Origin: Onthophagus taurus
Taxonomy: Eukaryota; Arthropoda; Insecta; Coleoptera; Scarabaeidae
Length of the DNA stretch: 64,000 bases
Assembly: GCF_036711975.1 (NCBI RefSeq)
Contig: NC_091971.1
Span: 17,305,501-17,369,500 of the forward strand
Direction: 5' to 3'
Both the position numbers and the translations under genes were made by a program. The number at the start of each line of letters is the position of its first letter. Within the stretch, counting starts at the first letter, position 1. The notes below the pieces were generated by a model. The model saw nothing but the letters and a program-made list of their open reading frames with translations, made no database searches and was not told the origin of the DNA. Shown piece after piece: positions 11,801 to 22,340 of the stretch.

Positions 11801-14800
11801 TCGCGCGAATGAATAATGAGCAGTGAACAAAACGTGAAAAGAATGACCAACAATTGGATTCAGACAGCACATAATTAGAATCGTCTATGTCTATGTCCAA
11901 CAATGGACGCAGAGAGCTGCTTGATGATAATAATCATAATAACTTGATCTAATCTAAATTACGACAGATTCGTCTGATGATAATATGTCTTTGACTGTTG
12001 ACAATTCCTCGTCTTCAACGTCCATTTCATCATCTTCCTCTTCATTTTTTTTTTTGGAACCCATGATTTACTGATATCACTTTTATATGGACTATTTGGA
12101 TAAATACTCATTTTAGAAATACCTACCCGACGGGTATTTTCCCAGCGCCCATCACTGCATACAAATAATCATAAATTAAATAAAAAATCAATAAAACCGA
12201 CGTTATGGTGGATATGATATAATTAGTGCCAGAAATAGAATGATGGTAAGATATGGAGATGAGGAGCTGGTAACTACCCATAGTGTCAAATTTCTTAGTA
12301 TGGTGATTGATGAAAATCACCAATAGAATCAGAACATCGAATACTTAGCATCTAAGATAGCTAAATATGTACATCTTATACAGCAAATTAGAGATGAAAC
12401 ATCTACTGAGACTGCGTTGCTTGTCTGTTATGGAGCATTCTACCCACTACTGAGATATGGCGTGATCTTTTGGGGCTTCTCTTCAGTGGTAAATAGAATT
12501 TTACTATCAGAAAAGAAATGTGTAAGAAATATTTATGAATTAAAGAGACTAGAGTTATGTAAAGAATATTTTAAGCAAACTGCTATATGTGTAAGACGCT
12601 ATCCACAACAGTATGAAAAAGTGTGAAAAATACACAAATACCATACTAGAAACAAACGTCAGCTTAACTTACTGATGACAAGATTTACGCGAATTCAAAA
12701 AAATTCTTCCTGACGCAATAAAATCTACTTTGTACTTGGAACAAAACCCTTACTACGAATTGAGTGAGTTTTCAAAAAAGAATAATTATCAAAGATTAAG
12801 CAATTTAGATGTTTTTGACTTTTTACAAACGCCCTGTATATAATTAACATAAGTAATTTAAGATTTCCATAGATTTAAAGATGAAACAATAGTGATTAAA
12901 ATTAAAATTGCTTTTTATTAGAGTAACACATCCCTAATATTGTCATCAGAGGTTAACAGCAATTGATTTTAAAGATAGTGTATTATCCAGCTTTATAACT
13001 AAACCACTTAAAAATTGTTTCATTTTTAAATCATGTTCATAATAAGAATAATAAAAATGAACCTACTAAGGAATATTGGCAGCGGCTCGAATACCCAATC
13101 CTTTTTTTTCTGTACAAAATACTTCACAGGGAGCAAATTCGCCTTTTTGAAACTTTTTGTTTGTACATCTATCCCCAACAGCACATAGACCTCCACTGAA
13201 ACAAAAAATAATTATCAAAAACTTTAAATTTTGCTTACAAAAAAATCATTTACCATTCAATCATAAGTAATCTATTTAAACAATCTTCCCCACAACCATA
13301 TTCACCACTAGTAATTTCTTCTTCAGTCAAAAAACAATCACAAGTCATTTTTTTCGCCTCTTTACAACTAATCCGTTCCGTCAAATACAAATTTTCCTTT
13401 AAATGTATAAATTGTTTTAATCTTCTTTGCACTTCTTCGGCATTTTTCTTCAATATTTCATTCGCATCCAATTTTGGTTCACACACAGGTTGTTCCATTA
13501 CCAAATTTGGTTTCGAATTTAAATTCGAACCGAGTTCCAATTCGCTCGAACGTCTCCAACGAGATTTAACCTTCACCGGTTTTTGGGGTTCTTGTGGAAC
13601 AACAAATTTCGGCGGAGGCTCCGGAATTGGTTTTTCTTCAACGGGGGGAGAAATTTCTTCTAAACTTTCTTCTTTATGTTTTACAACACCATGCCCTTTA
13701 GAAGATTTTTGTTTTTGTACGGTTTGTATTGATTTAATTCTACTTGATCGTCTCACACTTTCACTGTTACAATTAGGTGGTAATTTTTCTTGTTTTTTCT
13801 TGGGCTGTTTTGGAACTTTGGGTGGTTTTGAAATGGTTTTTGGTTTTGGACCTGGTTTAGATCTTGGTGGTTTTTGTTTAATTTCAGATTTAGATTTTGT
13901 ATCGGGTTTAGTATCTGGTGAAAATTCAGTTGTAGTTTCAGATTTACTTTCTTCAGATTTTTCAGTACTAATTAGGTCTATATCCATGTTATTTTTCATA
14001 GCATCCAACCATTTTATATATTCTTTATTATATTCTTCACGGGGTTTACCCTCAATATCTTCTATTTCTGTACTCTCCTCTTTTAAGCCCAATTCTTTTA
14101 AGTTATCTTCAATACTCCTTGGAATATCTTCTTTATTTGGTTCCTCATTTTCCCCCATATTTTCAGCAACTTTTTTTATTTCTTGAGATTTTAAATAATC
14201 TATTTCCTCTTCTTTGAAATCAACATTCTTCAGATTACCATCAGTTCCTTCAAATTCATTTTGATCAATTTCTGGTTGGATTTTCTCCTCACTTTTTACT
14301 GGAATTTCAGCCTCCTCTGAAACATCTTCTTCAATTTCTTCACTTCCTTGATTTTCTTCTTCTATTTCCTCTTCTGGGATTGGTTCTTCTATTTCTTGAT
14401 GTACATCTTCTTCTAAATCCTCATCCACTCCTTCATGGACTTCACCATCCTCTATATTGTGCCCTTCTACATCCCCAATTCCAAATTTAATTTCCTCCAC
14501 TTCAGCATCACTTTCTAAACAAACTTCTTGCTCTCCAGCTATAGGGATAACATCATCAGAAACACATTCAATAATTATTTCAGAGCCTAGACTATCAATA
14601 TACTCCACAGTTTCTTTTTCTTCATTCATTTCTTCATCTTCATTGTCAAGAGATTGGCTTTTTACTACTTTAACATTCGACATTTCAAACTCTAAATTCG
14701 ATAATTGTTTCGAAATTATAGCTTCTTGTTCATCTTCATTAACAGATTCATCTTGACTATCATCAATATCCATAATTATTGAAACATCTTTAGATTCCAC

Positions 14801-15127
14801 AGTTTTGTTCTCTTCTTGAGATAGTTCACTTTTTTCAGAACAGTTTTCTTCAGAAATTGTAGAATCATCAAGATTTGTTGGGTTAACCTCATCTAATTTC
14901 GGTTGGATGTTAGCTTCTAAAGAAGTATCATTAGTCTCATTAGTAGAATCAACGTCCGTTGTATCTATTTTTCCGCGTCTTTTAGATCGAGTAATAATCT
15001 CCGTAAATTTTGGCACAAACTCTTTTTTGGTTTCGACTCTTTTAGGGAGGTTTTGTACTGGTGATTTCGTTGGGGACGATTTTGTTACGTTTTTAGCTCC
15101 ACCACCGCGTTTTCGTTTAGGTGGCAT
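5877..15127 (-). CDS. Set2: Histone H3 lysine-36 methyltransferase Set2 (SETD2), eight exons
   Basis: Exons in transcript order are 15127-13254, 13195-13067, 9184-8885, 8818-7087, 7033-6880, 6822-6521, 6443-6096 and 6038-5877. All have GT..AG borders and they sum to 5001 nt, giving 1666 residues. The long acidic N-terminal region ends in an AWS domain (about 600-655: MTCDCFLTEEEI, then CGGLCAVGDRC). The SET domain follows (about 665-767: GEFILEYVGEVLD, RFINHSCDPNAETQKW, EEITFDYQFQRYG), then the post-SET Cys cluster (QKCFCEASTCRGWLG). A Set2 mid region (LSRLMVRAKE) and a Gln/Pro-rich stretch come next. The WW domain is at about 1355-1385, and the C-terminal SRI domain that binds elongating RNA polymerase II at about 1570-1655 (ILNPYRKSDCKEGRI). 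It trimethylates H3K36 in transcribed chromatin. The 3.9 kb intron between the AWS and SET exons is filled with transposon debris; the other introns are 52-77 nt. Confidence 0.93.
9541..9815 (+). mobile_element. Tc1/mariner-type transposase HTH remnant in the Set2 intron
   Basis: On the + strand the frame reads HVFVRDIGSNLVISKSNVHK then KYHPYEVL, the paired HTH and linker of Tc3-like transposases. After a frameshift the continuation HELNEDNFDGFLKRLLEW fits the same proteins. A terminus-like ACAGTGCGTCCGTAAAGTAA lies upstream at about 9359. The ORF is broken and inactive. Confidence 0.6.
9920..10870 (-). mobile_element. Tc1/mariner-type transposase DDE-domain remnant in the Set2 intron
   Basis: The - strand reads YLLVGTVNAEKYLELLIDLK, IRYFQQVGAPPQ (normally QQDGAPAH) and a C-terminal KNKVFATPLCDIEYLKERIE. 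This is the end of a Tc3-like transposase, in opposite orientation to the HTH remnant at 9.6 kb. In the catalytic QQDGAP motif the Asp reads Val, and stops interrupt the frame. Confidence 0.65.
11226..11960 (+). mobile_element. RTE-like LINE 3' remnant in the Set2 intron
   Basis: Shifting + strand frames read EIKLMLNDLKEVCTRVGLNI, then INELNRRITLVWAAYGKLRE, LTYGFETLTLTVATARRV, MERSILGVTLKNYIRNEDL and AKLKWNWAGHVARMN. This is the thumb and C-terminal part of an RTE-type polymerase, broken by several stops. It ends in an ATAATAATCATAATAA-type tail near 11.93 kb. Confidence 0.65.
12225..12850 (+). mobile_element. Non-LTR retrotransposon RT C-terminal remnant in the Set2 intron
   Basis: The + strand frame reads TTHSVKFLGMVIDE, then ASKIAKYVHLIQQIRDETST and ALLVCYGAFYPLLRYGVIFW, the post-catalytic region typical of insect LINEs. 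It decays after about 12640 and ends near CGCCCTGTATAT (about 12830). Only the 3' portion is present. Confidence 0.6.
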
Positions 15128-15395
15128 TTCTACTCACTCTATCTTTATGTGACCTAGACGCTATTTCCGGTATTATTTTTATGTGTAAATCTATTTCGAA
15201 TTAATTACTAATATACCTATACTTTATATGACTAATTTGCAGTTACTTTCAGGTTCTAACTCATCTTAATTCTTAAGTTTTCATTCGGAAAACATCCATT
15301 TGGGATGGATTTGATGGGCCAAAAATACTAAACGTGATAGATGGCGCCACATAACCTTTTTTAGCATAACCTCATAAAATAAAAGGTATTGAATT
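15128..15395. promoter_or_regulatory. Divergent promoter region between Set2 and mRpL3
   Basis: The 268 bp between the two start codons must hold the core promoters and 5' UTRs of both genes, a common insect housekeeping arrangement. I saw no TATA box in a convincing position. Confidence 0.45.
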
Positions 15396-16664
15396 ATGGC
15401 TTTTATTACAAATATTTTAGCCAAACATGTATTTAGAATAGAAGAAAAACTTTTATATTTATCGTAAGTTATATAATTCATTATTGAAAAAGGCCTGTAT
15501 TAAAATTTGTATTTTTCAGCGTTCCTAACCTATACACGCAATTTCGGGAGCGACACACTATAAATCCAAAACCGAGGCTACGAAATCCAACTTGGTTGAC
15601 TAAAAAGAATCGTGTGGTATATTTTATACGTTTTAATATCATTATCCGCAAAAATTAATTAAAATTAATGAATTTGTTAGGTTCACAATGAGTTCATAAC
15701 CTCAGATAATCAAGAATTTTTGAAAGAAGTTGTTCAAGATCAATTTAAAATAGAAGCTGAAACGTCGTTAAAAAAGGAACACATTACAAATATAGAGTGG
15801 ACTCCTAATTTGAAACGAACAGGAGTGATTGCTAGGAAAATTGGGATTTATCCTATTTGGTTAAAAAATGGGGAGAAAGTTTTAACCACCTTATTGCAAG
15901 TTTTAGATAATCATGTGATTAAATATTACACTCCTGAAGAATATAATCCTCCAAGAAAACGAATTGAGAAAATTTATAATAAAAAGGGAGTGATATTGCT
16001 TGGAGCAGGAAGTACAGATCCTTCAACATTTACAAAGGAATATTGTGGAATATTTCGAGACACAGGAGTTCTTCCAAAAAAACATTTAGCAAGGTTTTTT
16101 GTTAGTCCTGAAGGGATCCTTCCTCCAGGTACACCAATTGGAGTCTTACATTATCAAGTTGGGAATTATGTTGATGTTCGAGGAAAAACGTAATTTGTTA
16201 TTTTAATTAACAAACATAATTACTTAATTTTGTTTTACAGAATCGATAAAGGATTTCAAGGAGTTATGAAAAGGCATGGTTTTAAAGGTATGCCTCGATC
16301 ACATGGTGTAACCAAAACTCATCGTCGTGGTGGTAATATTGGTGGGGGTGGTGAAAAAGCAAGAGTTTGGCCTGGTACAAGAATGCCAGGTCATATGGGG
16401 AATGAGTACCGAGTAAATAGAGGGCTAAAAATATTAAGGATTAACACAAAATTTAATGTTTTATGGGTAACTGGTCAAGCTATTCCAGGCGAGACGAATT
16501 CCATTGTGACTATTTATGATTCGCTTTTACCACTAAGAAAACCCAAGAAAGCACTTCCTTTTCCTACATTAATTGATCCACAAAACGCAGATTTTCCAGA
16601 AGATATCTTTGATGAAGATGTGCATTGTTTTGATAGTCCTAGTATTGAATATATTGAATCTTAA
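15396..16664 (+). CDS. mRpL3: Mitochondrial ribosomal protein L3 (uL3m), four exons
   Basis: Exons are 15396-15463, 15520-15616, 15693-16189 and 16241-16664, all with GT..AG borders, totalling 1086 nt (361 residues). The uL3 signature lies in exon 4 (KGFQGVMKRHGFKGMPRSHG), followed by THRRGGNIGGGGEKARVWPG and MPGHMGNEYR, the rRNA-binding heart of L3. Exon 3 encodes the mitochondrial-type N-domain (TGVIARKIGIYPIWLKNGEK). The first 22 residues (MAFITNILAKHVFRIEEK) could target mitochondria. The protein belongs in the large mitoribosomal subunit near the peptidyl-transferase centre. It is divergent from Set2 and convergent with gdl, with 86 bp between the stop codons. An AATAAA overlaps the stop. 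Confidence 0.92.
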
Positions 16665-16750
16665 ATAAATTTGTGTTTAAAAAGTTTATTAATTTACTAT
16701 CATATTACTTTTAAATCAAAAATATATCCTTAAATAACTTATTAGTCTTA

Positions 16751-17320
16751 TTACACTGGTATAGTCATTTTGCTTAATCTAAATATAAAATCTAAAAGAT
16801 GCATTTGAACTTTAATTTCAAGAGGATTTGTTGTAACATAAAAACCTGGAACTCCAGCTTGTTCAAGAGTTTGTTGTTGATCAGTTACTTTTTCATCCAA
16901 TTGAAGAACAAGCGATTTATCAAACTCTTTTAAATCATTCTTTTGGGTTATTTTAAGATCATTTAATTTCCTCACTTTTTCTTCAGCTGTTATATCAGTT
17001 CTATCAAGTATTTCTTGGTCTTGAACTAAAAATTATTAATGTGTAAATTATTAAATTCTATATGTTGATTCTAAAATACTTTTTTGATTATTTAAAAACT
17101 GTAATCTTTGTTGATACATGTGTTGTTCAGTAACGTGTTGAATTTCCATTAATCCTTTAGCGATTTCAAATATTGTATCACTTAATAAACAATTTGCCAA
17201 GCTTGATAATAATTCATACGGAACTCTCATTTGATATTTTTGCGGTAAATCTCTTGCCATATTTTGTAATTGCTCAACGAGAAAATATAATTTATTTTGT
17301 AATACTTCCGGTGTTTCCAT
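16751..17320 (-). CDS. gdl: Gonadal protein gdl (DGCR6 family), two exons
   Basis: Exons are 17320-17080 and 17025-16751, joined across a 54-nt phase-1 intron, giving 171 residues. Two stretches are diagnostic of the DGCR6/gdl family: [20 protein letters not shown] in exon 1, and [20 protein letters not shown] followed by YVTTNP in exon 2. The family is small, coiled-coil-forming and of poorly defined biochemical role; the Drosophila gene gives gonad-specific transcripts. Without splicing, exon 1 would stop about 30 nt later and the second conserved stretch would be lost, which supports the intron. The gene is divergent from Catsup and convergent with mRpL3. Confidence 0.88.
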
Positions 17321-17881
17321 TTTTTTAAATTAATTAATTATTAAAGTTTAATTAATTTTTTGACATTTAACATAACCTACAAATATCAGTTATTTTTATT
17401 AATTATAACAATTGCAAATAAAAATTATATATTATAATAAACAAACAACATAACAATCAATATTTACATCTCCCCATCAAAACAAATAATAATTATTTAA
17501 ATCAATTTCAGTAATTTTTTATTTTCATATACATTTAACATAACCTACAAATGTCAGTAGCATTACCAACTTGAATTATATCACCAAAAAGAAACAAATC
17601 TTCGATTAAAAAAATATGTAAATTAAGCAAAATAACATAAAAGTTAGCATTTATAACTAATTTCCAACATCAATAAGAACACCCATCGAAAAATATCAAG
17701 AAAATAAATGGAATTAGGAAATAAAGCGTGGGTACATTTTTGTTTGACAATTAAGTATAACACGTTTTCACCACGTATTTCAATTTGAGTATAATAAAAG
17801 TCTGGGTTTTGTCTAAACTTTATCTCCAACGTGATCACCTAGAAACCTAGATAAATAAGAACCTAGAATATAATAGAAATA
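17321..17881. promoter_or_regulatory. Divergent intergenic region between gdl and Catsup
   Basis: 561 bp of AT-rich DNA without an ORF. A short phrase (ACATTTAACATAACCTACAA) occurs twice, near 17363 and 17530. It presumably holds promoters for both neighbours; no specific motif recognised. Confidence 0.35.
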
Positions 17882-18997
17882 ATGGTTAAAATGTGTAAAT
17901 TTCAATTGTTTTTGGTATGTTGTTTAGTTATTTTAAACTATTCTTTGGCTCAACATCATAATCATCATCATCATGACCATGATCACGCACATCACGATCA
18001 TCCGGCGGAGTCGCCGTCTTTTAAATACTCAAAGGCTGCCAATGAAAAGGTAGCTGAAGAGAAACGATCTGAAACTGTAAAAAATCAATTGAATGATAAT
18101 GAAATCTGGTTATATGCGATGGGATCAACTTTATTAATTAGTGCAGCCCCATTTTTTATCTTATTTTTTATTCCTCTGGATAATACACAACAAAAACAAC
18201 CTTTATTAAAAATATTATTGGCCTTTGCTTCTGGAGGTTTACTTGGGGATGCTTTTCTACATTTAATTCCACATGCAGCAATGAATAATGAACAAGATCA
18301 TGGGCATGGACATGGTCATAATCACGGGCACTCCCATAAACATGGTGAAGAAGATAAACATGACATATCAGTGGGTTTATGGGTTTTATGTGGAATAATA
18401 ACGTTTTTAATTGTTGAAAAAATAGTTAGAATATTAAAAGGTGGTGGTGGTCATGGTCATTCGCATTCAATTCAAAGTAAACCAAAAGAAAATAATGATA
18501 AGAAACAGAAAAAGAAGGAGCCTAAAGAAGAACATAAGAAAGATATAAAAGTAGCTGGTTATCTAAATTTAGCTGCTGATTTTTGTCATAATTTCACTGA
18601 TGGTCTTGCGATTGGCTCTTCTTATTTAGCTGGGAATACAATTGGTATCGTAACAACAATCACAATATTACTACATGAAGTTCCCCATGAAATTGGAGAT
18701 TTTGCCATTTTACTCCAATCTGGGGTTTCAAGAAAAAATGCCATGTTCCTTCAATTAACCACAGCACTTGGCGCTTTGGCTGGTACAGCTCTATCTTTAT
18801 TAGTTCAAAACACATCCGGTTTACCTACAGGATGGATTTTACCATTTACAGCAGGTGGTTTTATTTACATCGCTTTAGTATCTGTTATTCCAGAATTATT
18901 GGATGAAGAAAAACCAAGTTTCGTTCAAACTTTGTTACAAGTATCAGCTTTGTTCTTCGGCGTTTATATGATGGTGTTAATTGCAGATTATGAATGA
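17882..18997 (+). CDS. Catsup: Zinc transporter Catsup (SLC39A7/ZIP7 type)
   Basis: A 371-residue single-exon ORF. The N-terminus ([20 protein letters not shown]) is a signal peptide followed by a His-rich lumenal segment. A second His/Gly cluster lies at about 139-158 and a third near 197-202. The ZIP signature helices are present: [16 protein letters not shown] (TM4) and [19 protein letters not shown] (TM5, the LIV-1/ZIP7 form of HEXPHE). In flies Catsup sits in the ER/Golgi, releases zinc to the cytosol and restrains catecholamine synthesis. Length is typical. The start was chosen as the first ATG, which gives the signal peptide; an ATG three codons on would serve equally. Confidence 0.92.
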   Translation: MVKMCKFQLFLVCCLVILNYSLAQHHNHHHHDHDHAHHDHPAESPSFKYSKAANEKVAEEKRSETVKNQLNDNEIWLYAMGSTLLISAAPFFILFFIPLDNTQQKQPLLKILLAFASGGLLGDAFLHLIPHAAMNNEQDHGHGHGHNHGHSHKHGEEDKHDISVGLWVLCGIITFLIVEKIVRILKGGGGHGHSHSIQSKPKENNDKKQKKKEPKEEHKKDIKVAGYLNLAADFCHNFTDGLAIGSSYLAGNTIGIVTTITILLHEVPHEIGDFAILLQSGVSRKNAMFLQLTTALGALAGTALSLLVQNTSGLPTGWILPFTAGGFIYIALVSVIPELLDEEKPSFVQTLLQVSALFFGVYMMVLIADYE

Positions 18998-19302
18998 AAT
19001 TATAGATTAAATTAAAGTATGTTTGTGGAATTTTTATATTTTTTATGGAATTAAATTTCATATGTAAATTATCAGTAATGAACAATGCAAATTGTTGTGA
19101 TAATTAATCATTTATGTACTTTATTAATTTTATTCCATCGTATTTTTAGAAATATATTCTTAAATAAGAAAAAAATCATTTTTTATTAAAATTTGAAAAA
19201 TAAATTACAGATCCCTGTTCTATCAATTAATTTCAAAACGTCAAATTACATAACCCCTAAAAAATGACAAAACATTATTTTTCGTCATAATTTAAATTAA
19301 CA
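18998..19302. other. Intergenic spacer Catsup-TTC19
   Basis: 305 bp, very AT-rich, with no ORF. It contains the Catsup 3' UTR and the TTC19 promoter region; no motif stands out. Confidence 0.4.
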
Positions 19303-20385
19303 ATGTTAAGATTACGAAATATATCGAAAATACTCTTAAAATTCCCAAATTTATTATTTCGTACAAACCCAAAATTAACCTATTATAAAATTCTCGCTTT
19401 GAGGTTAATCCAATCAAAACCGCTACATTTACATCACACCTTTAAAAAATATAATATTTATCACCCTAAAACAAGCATCCTCATTTCAATTTCTATCTTA
19501 GGATGGCTCGGTTTTAAAGATGATGACGAAGAAAAAGAAAGTGAGTTAATCCTAACGTTAAAAAGAGCGGTTCTTTGCACTCAACGAGAACAATATGACA
19601 CTGCAGAGCAGCTCCTTCACATTGCCCTAAAAATTGCTCAAGAACAACAAAACAATCAAGGGATAATTTATTGTTATGATTTAATGGCTAATTTAGCGTT
19701 TACACAACAACAACTCAATAAATCAGAAAGATTGTTTATTGATGTTATGAGAATGTTATTTACTAATGGAATTGCCGAAGATGATCTTAAAATAATTCAT
19801 ATAAGTTTAAAATTAGCTAGAATAGCTCATTTAAGAGAAGAAAACGAAAGAGCTTGTTTGGGATATCAATGGTGTTTAGAACAAATGAATAAAAAGAAAG
19901 AAAATGATGAAGATACTCTTGGACTTCTAGGAGTTATTCACGATTGGTACAGCCAATTTTTATTAGATAGAGGAGATGTTAAAGAATCATTAGTTCACTT
20001 AAAACAAGCATATAAAATTTGTTGTGATATTAAAGGAAAGGATGACCCTCAAAGTATGTTACTTTTGAATGATTTGGGTACTACCGGATGGAAAGCTGGT
20101 GATTTAGAGTATGCAGAGCTGTGTTTAAGTGAAGCTATTAGTATTGGGAGGAATTTGGAGGACCAAAGTCATTTAGGGGTGCTTATAGCTAATTTGGGGG
20201 TTTTATACATACACAAGGGATTTAAAGAAATGGGCAAAAAATATTGTAAGGAAGCTTGGCAATTAGGTAATACTGTATTTTTATTTTTTGATGTTATTGT
20301 AAGAGTTTTTTTTATAGGGAAACAACATGATAATCAAGAAAGTATGGAGCAAGCTAATTATTGCTTTCTTCAATTAAAAAGTTAA
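19303..20385 (+). CDS. Ttc19: Tetratricopeptide repeat protein 19, mitochondrial, two exons
   Basis: Exons are 19303-20266 and 20318-20385, giving 343 residues. A basic N-terminal targeting region (MLRLRNISKILLKFPNLLFR) is followed by a possible membrane stretch (about 65-75) and an acidic DDDEEKESE run. TPR helices then cover about 80-320 (YDTAEQLLHIALKIAQEQQN; LLNDLGTTGWKAGDLEYAEL; HLGVLIANLGVLYIHKGFKE). Family role: clears Rieske-protein fragments and supports respiratory complex III in the inner membrane. The 51-nt intron has a good donor (GGTAATA) and acceptor (TTTATAG) but is also a multiple of three without stops, so unspliced RNA would still encode a protein 17 residues longer. Confidence 0.87.
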   Translation: MLRLRNISKILLKFPNLLFRTNPKLTYYKILALRLIQSKPLHLHHTFKKYNIYHPKTSILISISILGWLGFKDDDEEKESELILTLKRAVLCTQREQYDTAEQLLHIALKIAQEQQNNQGIIYCYDLMANLAFTQQQLNKSERLFIDVMRMLFTNGIAEDDLKIIHISLKLARIAHLREENERACLGYQWCLEQMNKKKENDEDTLGLLGVIHDWYSQFLLDRGDVKESLVHLKQAYKICCDIKGKDDPQSMLLLNDLGTTGWKAGDLEYAELCLSEAISIGRNLEDQSHLGVLIANLGVLYIHKGFKEMGKKYCKEAWQLGNTVFLFFDVIVRVFFIGKQHDNQESMEQANYCFLQLKS

Positions 20386-20515
20386 AATTGATAGGGTAAG
20401 AAAGGAAATTATTTATTTTAAATATTCTATGAAACGTCGAACTGAGTTGTAAATTTTATTTATTAATAAAATGTTAGAAATCTTGGCATTTATAGTGTTT
20501 TAACATTTTTTGTAT

Positions 20516-20890
20516 ATGTTGTATCACTACATATGTTGGAATTTATATGATCTAATAACACAAAATAGGTCTCAAAATATCATAGAACCTGAGAATAATG
20601 ATAACTCCTTATCACAAAAAGAAAAGGAGCCAGAAATTTCTCTTATATTTTTCACAATGCCTGAATTACAAAGAAATTTAAATGACATTATGCAACTTCC
20701 AGTTTCACTGCTGCCTTTAAGCATAATGTTATACAGAAAAGGAATTAGAATTTCATACTTTTCAAAGTCTATCAAAGAGATAGAGGTTTGGGCAACTTTT
20801 ACAACCATGGATAGCGCAAGAATAGATTCTAGATATAGAAACACCATGAAATCTTACAAAGATCATATTAAAAATCAACAAACAAAATAA
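20516..20890 (+). CDS. Unidentified 124-residue ORF downstream of TTC19
   Basis: Uninterrupted ORF starting 130 bp after the TTC19 stop; the first ATG is at 20516. I do not recognise the family. It has a hydrophobic/aromatic N-terminus (MLYHYICWNLYDLI), an acidic-polar segment (EPENNDNSLSQKEKEPE), then a more ordered part (LPLSIMLYRKGIRISYFSKS; VWATFTTMDSARIDSRYRN) and a basic tail. Codon use is AT-rich like its neighbours. The stop at 20890 coincides with the edge of an RTE-like RT fragment, so the ORF could be a small real gene, the terminal exon of a gene, or one truncated by the insertion. Confidence 0.4.
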   Translation: MLYHYICWNLYDLITQNRSQNIIEPENNDNSLSQKEKEPEISLIFFTMPELQRNLNDIMQLPVSLLPLSIMLYRKGIRISYFSKSIKEIEVWATFTTMDSARIDSRYRNTMKSYKDHIKNQQTK

Positions 20891-21240
20891 ATACCAAACG
20901 TGGAGTGAGGCAGGGAGATACAATCTCTCCAAAATTGTTTACCCTTGCCCAAGGAAGCTTATAAAAGTTTAGAGACAGACTTTTGGGAGAAGAGTCAAGG
21001 GTATCAGCATGGATGGCCAACTACAGAAAGCATTGCGAGGTCGAAGTGGTGATGGTTTTGCTATATAGCAAGACAGAAGGAGATAAAGAAGCCGAGCATG
21101 TACAAGCGGAGCGTAGGAAGATGGGTTGATGACCTTGAGGAAAAAGCTGCGAAGAGTTGGCTACAACCAACACAAAACCGAAACGAATTGAAGATAAAAG
21201 AGGAAGTATATGTCTTAGAGTGGATAACTAAATGCTGAGA
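20891..21240 (+). mobile_element. RTE-like LINE fragments (RT box plus C-terminus)
   Basis: At 20893-20945 the + strand reads TKRGVRQGDTISPKLFTLAQ, the RT palm motif. At about 21100-21230 it reads GRWVDDLEEKAAKSWLQPTQ then VYVLEWITKC, the standard end of RTE-type ORF2. The middle of the polymerase is missing, so this is an internally deleted copy. Confidence 0.65.
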
Positions 21241-22340
21241 AAGAAAAGAAGAAGATTTTACAGAAAACGAAATCAAACATGAACCTCTCTCATAAAATAC
21301 CTATAATAACAGTAGTTATTATACAAAACTAAAAATCCGATGCTTATGTGCAGTTGAATTAACACCGACCCAAAATTCGAAAGAAGTAGTTAACATTGAA
21401 GAGAAAAGTAATATAATCATCACCATTGAACCAAGGAGGAAATCACAGAACATTTCACAATGTTTTAACTCTTGACGCTATGGACATACAAAAAATTATT
21501 GCTCACTCAAGCATAAATGTGGCGACAAGTAAGAGAAACACTTACAACCATAGTGAGGGTTACCATTGAATCAAACTTTACTTATTGTATGCACAAAGAA
21601 TGTGATAACTCTCATGTTCAAAGCAACTATAACCTGCAAACACAAAACATATATTGTGGAACACAAAAATCATATACTTCCTCAATAAAATACTACTCAC
21701 AATGTTCCATAAAAACTCCTTATATTCATTAAACATTAATATCATTAACTACAATGCCAACGGTATTGAAAAGCAAAGACGATTACTAATAGCGTTTATA
21801 TCTTCTTATAATGTCGAAATTACTTGTATAATAATAATAATAAATGCCTTTATTAATAAGTCGCAAAAACGAAAAAAAATATATTAATACATTCTTAGAA
21901 AATAGACTTATTTTCTGGACGAAGTTCAGTTTAGTTATTAACCAACTGCTCTTCCACTTAATCCAGAATATATAGAAAATATATACAAAAATGAAAATCT
22001 TTTTAATAATACCAAAACAAAAAAAAATAAATAAAATGACGACATGCCAGTATAAAGCGATGCATTAGTAGCTCAGAATATAAAAAAAATCAGGATGACT
22101 CAAGCAAGAGGGAGGATTTTAACTTACTCTTGAACGAAATACAGCTCAATCCCATAAGGTGCACTGGTAGATTGTACGTTTTGGCTATCTGGTAGGAAAC
22201 GGATCGGTGCGAGGTGCGGTGTGGTACTCTCAATACATCTTCTTACATTAATATTACATAATACTACATTCTGAAAGATAGGCGTTACAGCAAGTAAGGA
22301 GGCCGTTGACTTTTAAAAATTTTATCATAAACGCAAGTTG
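21241..22340. other. Repeat-derived spacer with a LINE endonuclease start
   Basis: No gene. At about 21730-21840 the + strand reads INIINYNANGIEKQRRLLIA, matching the beginning of LINE apurinic endonucleases, and breaks off in an ATAATAATAATAA run. The rest (to 22340) is AT-rich with no recognisable coding. Confidence 0.4.

Noticed and set aside
13800-14186. 128-codon + strand ORF opposite Set2 exon 1
   Set aside because: It is the complement of the acidic, repetitive Set2 N-terminal coding sequence; composition is mirror-image and there is no independent domain.
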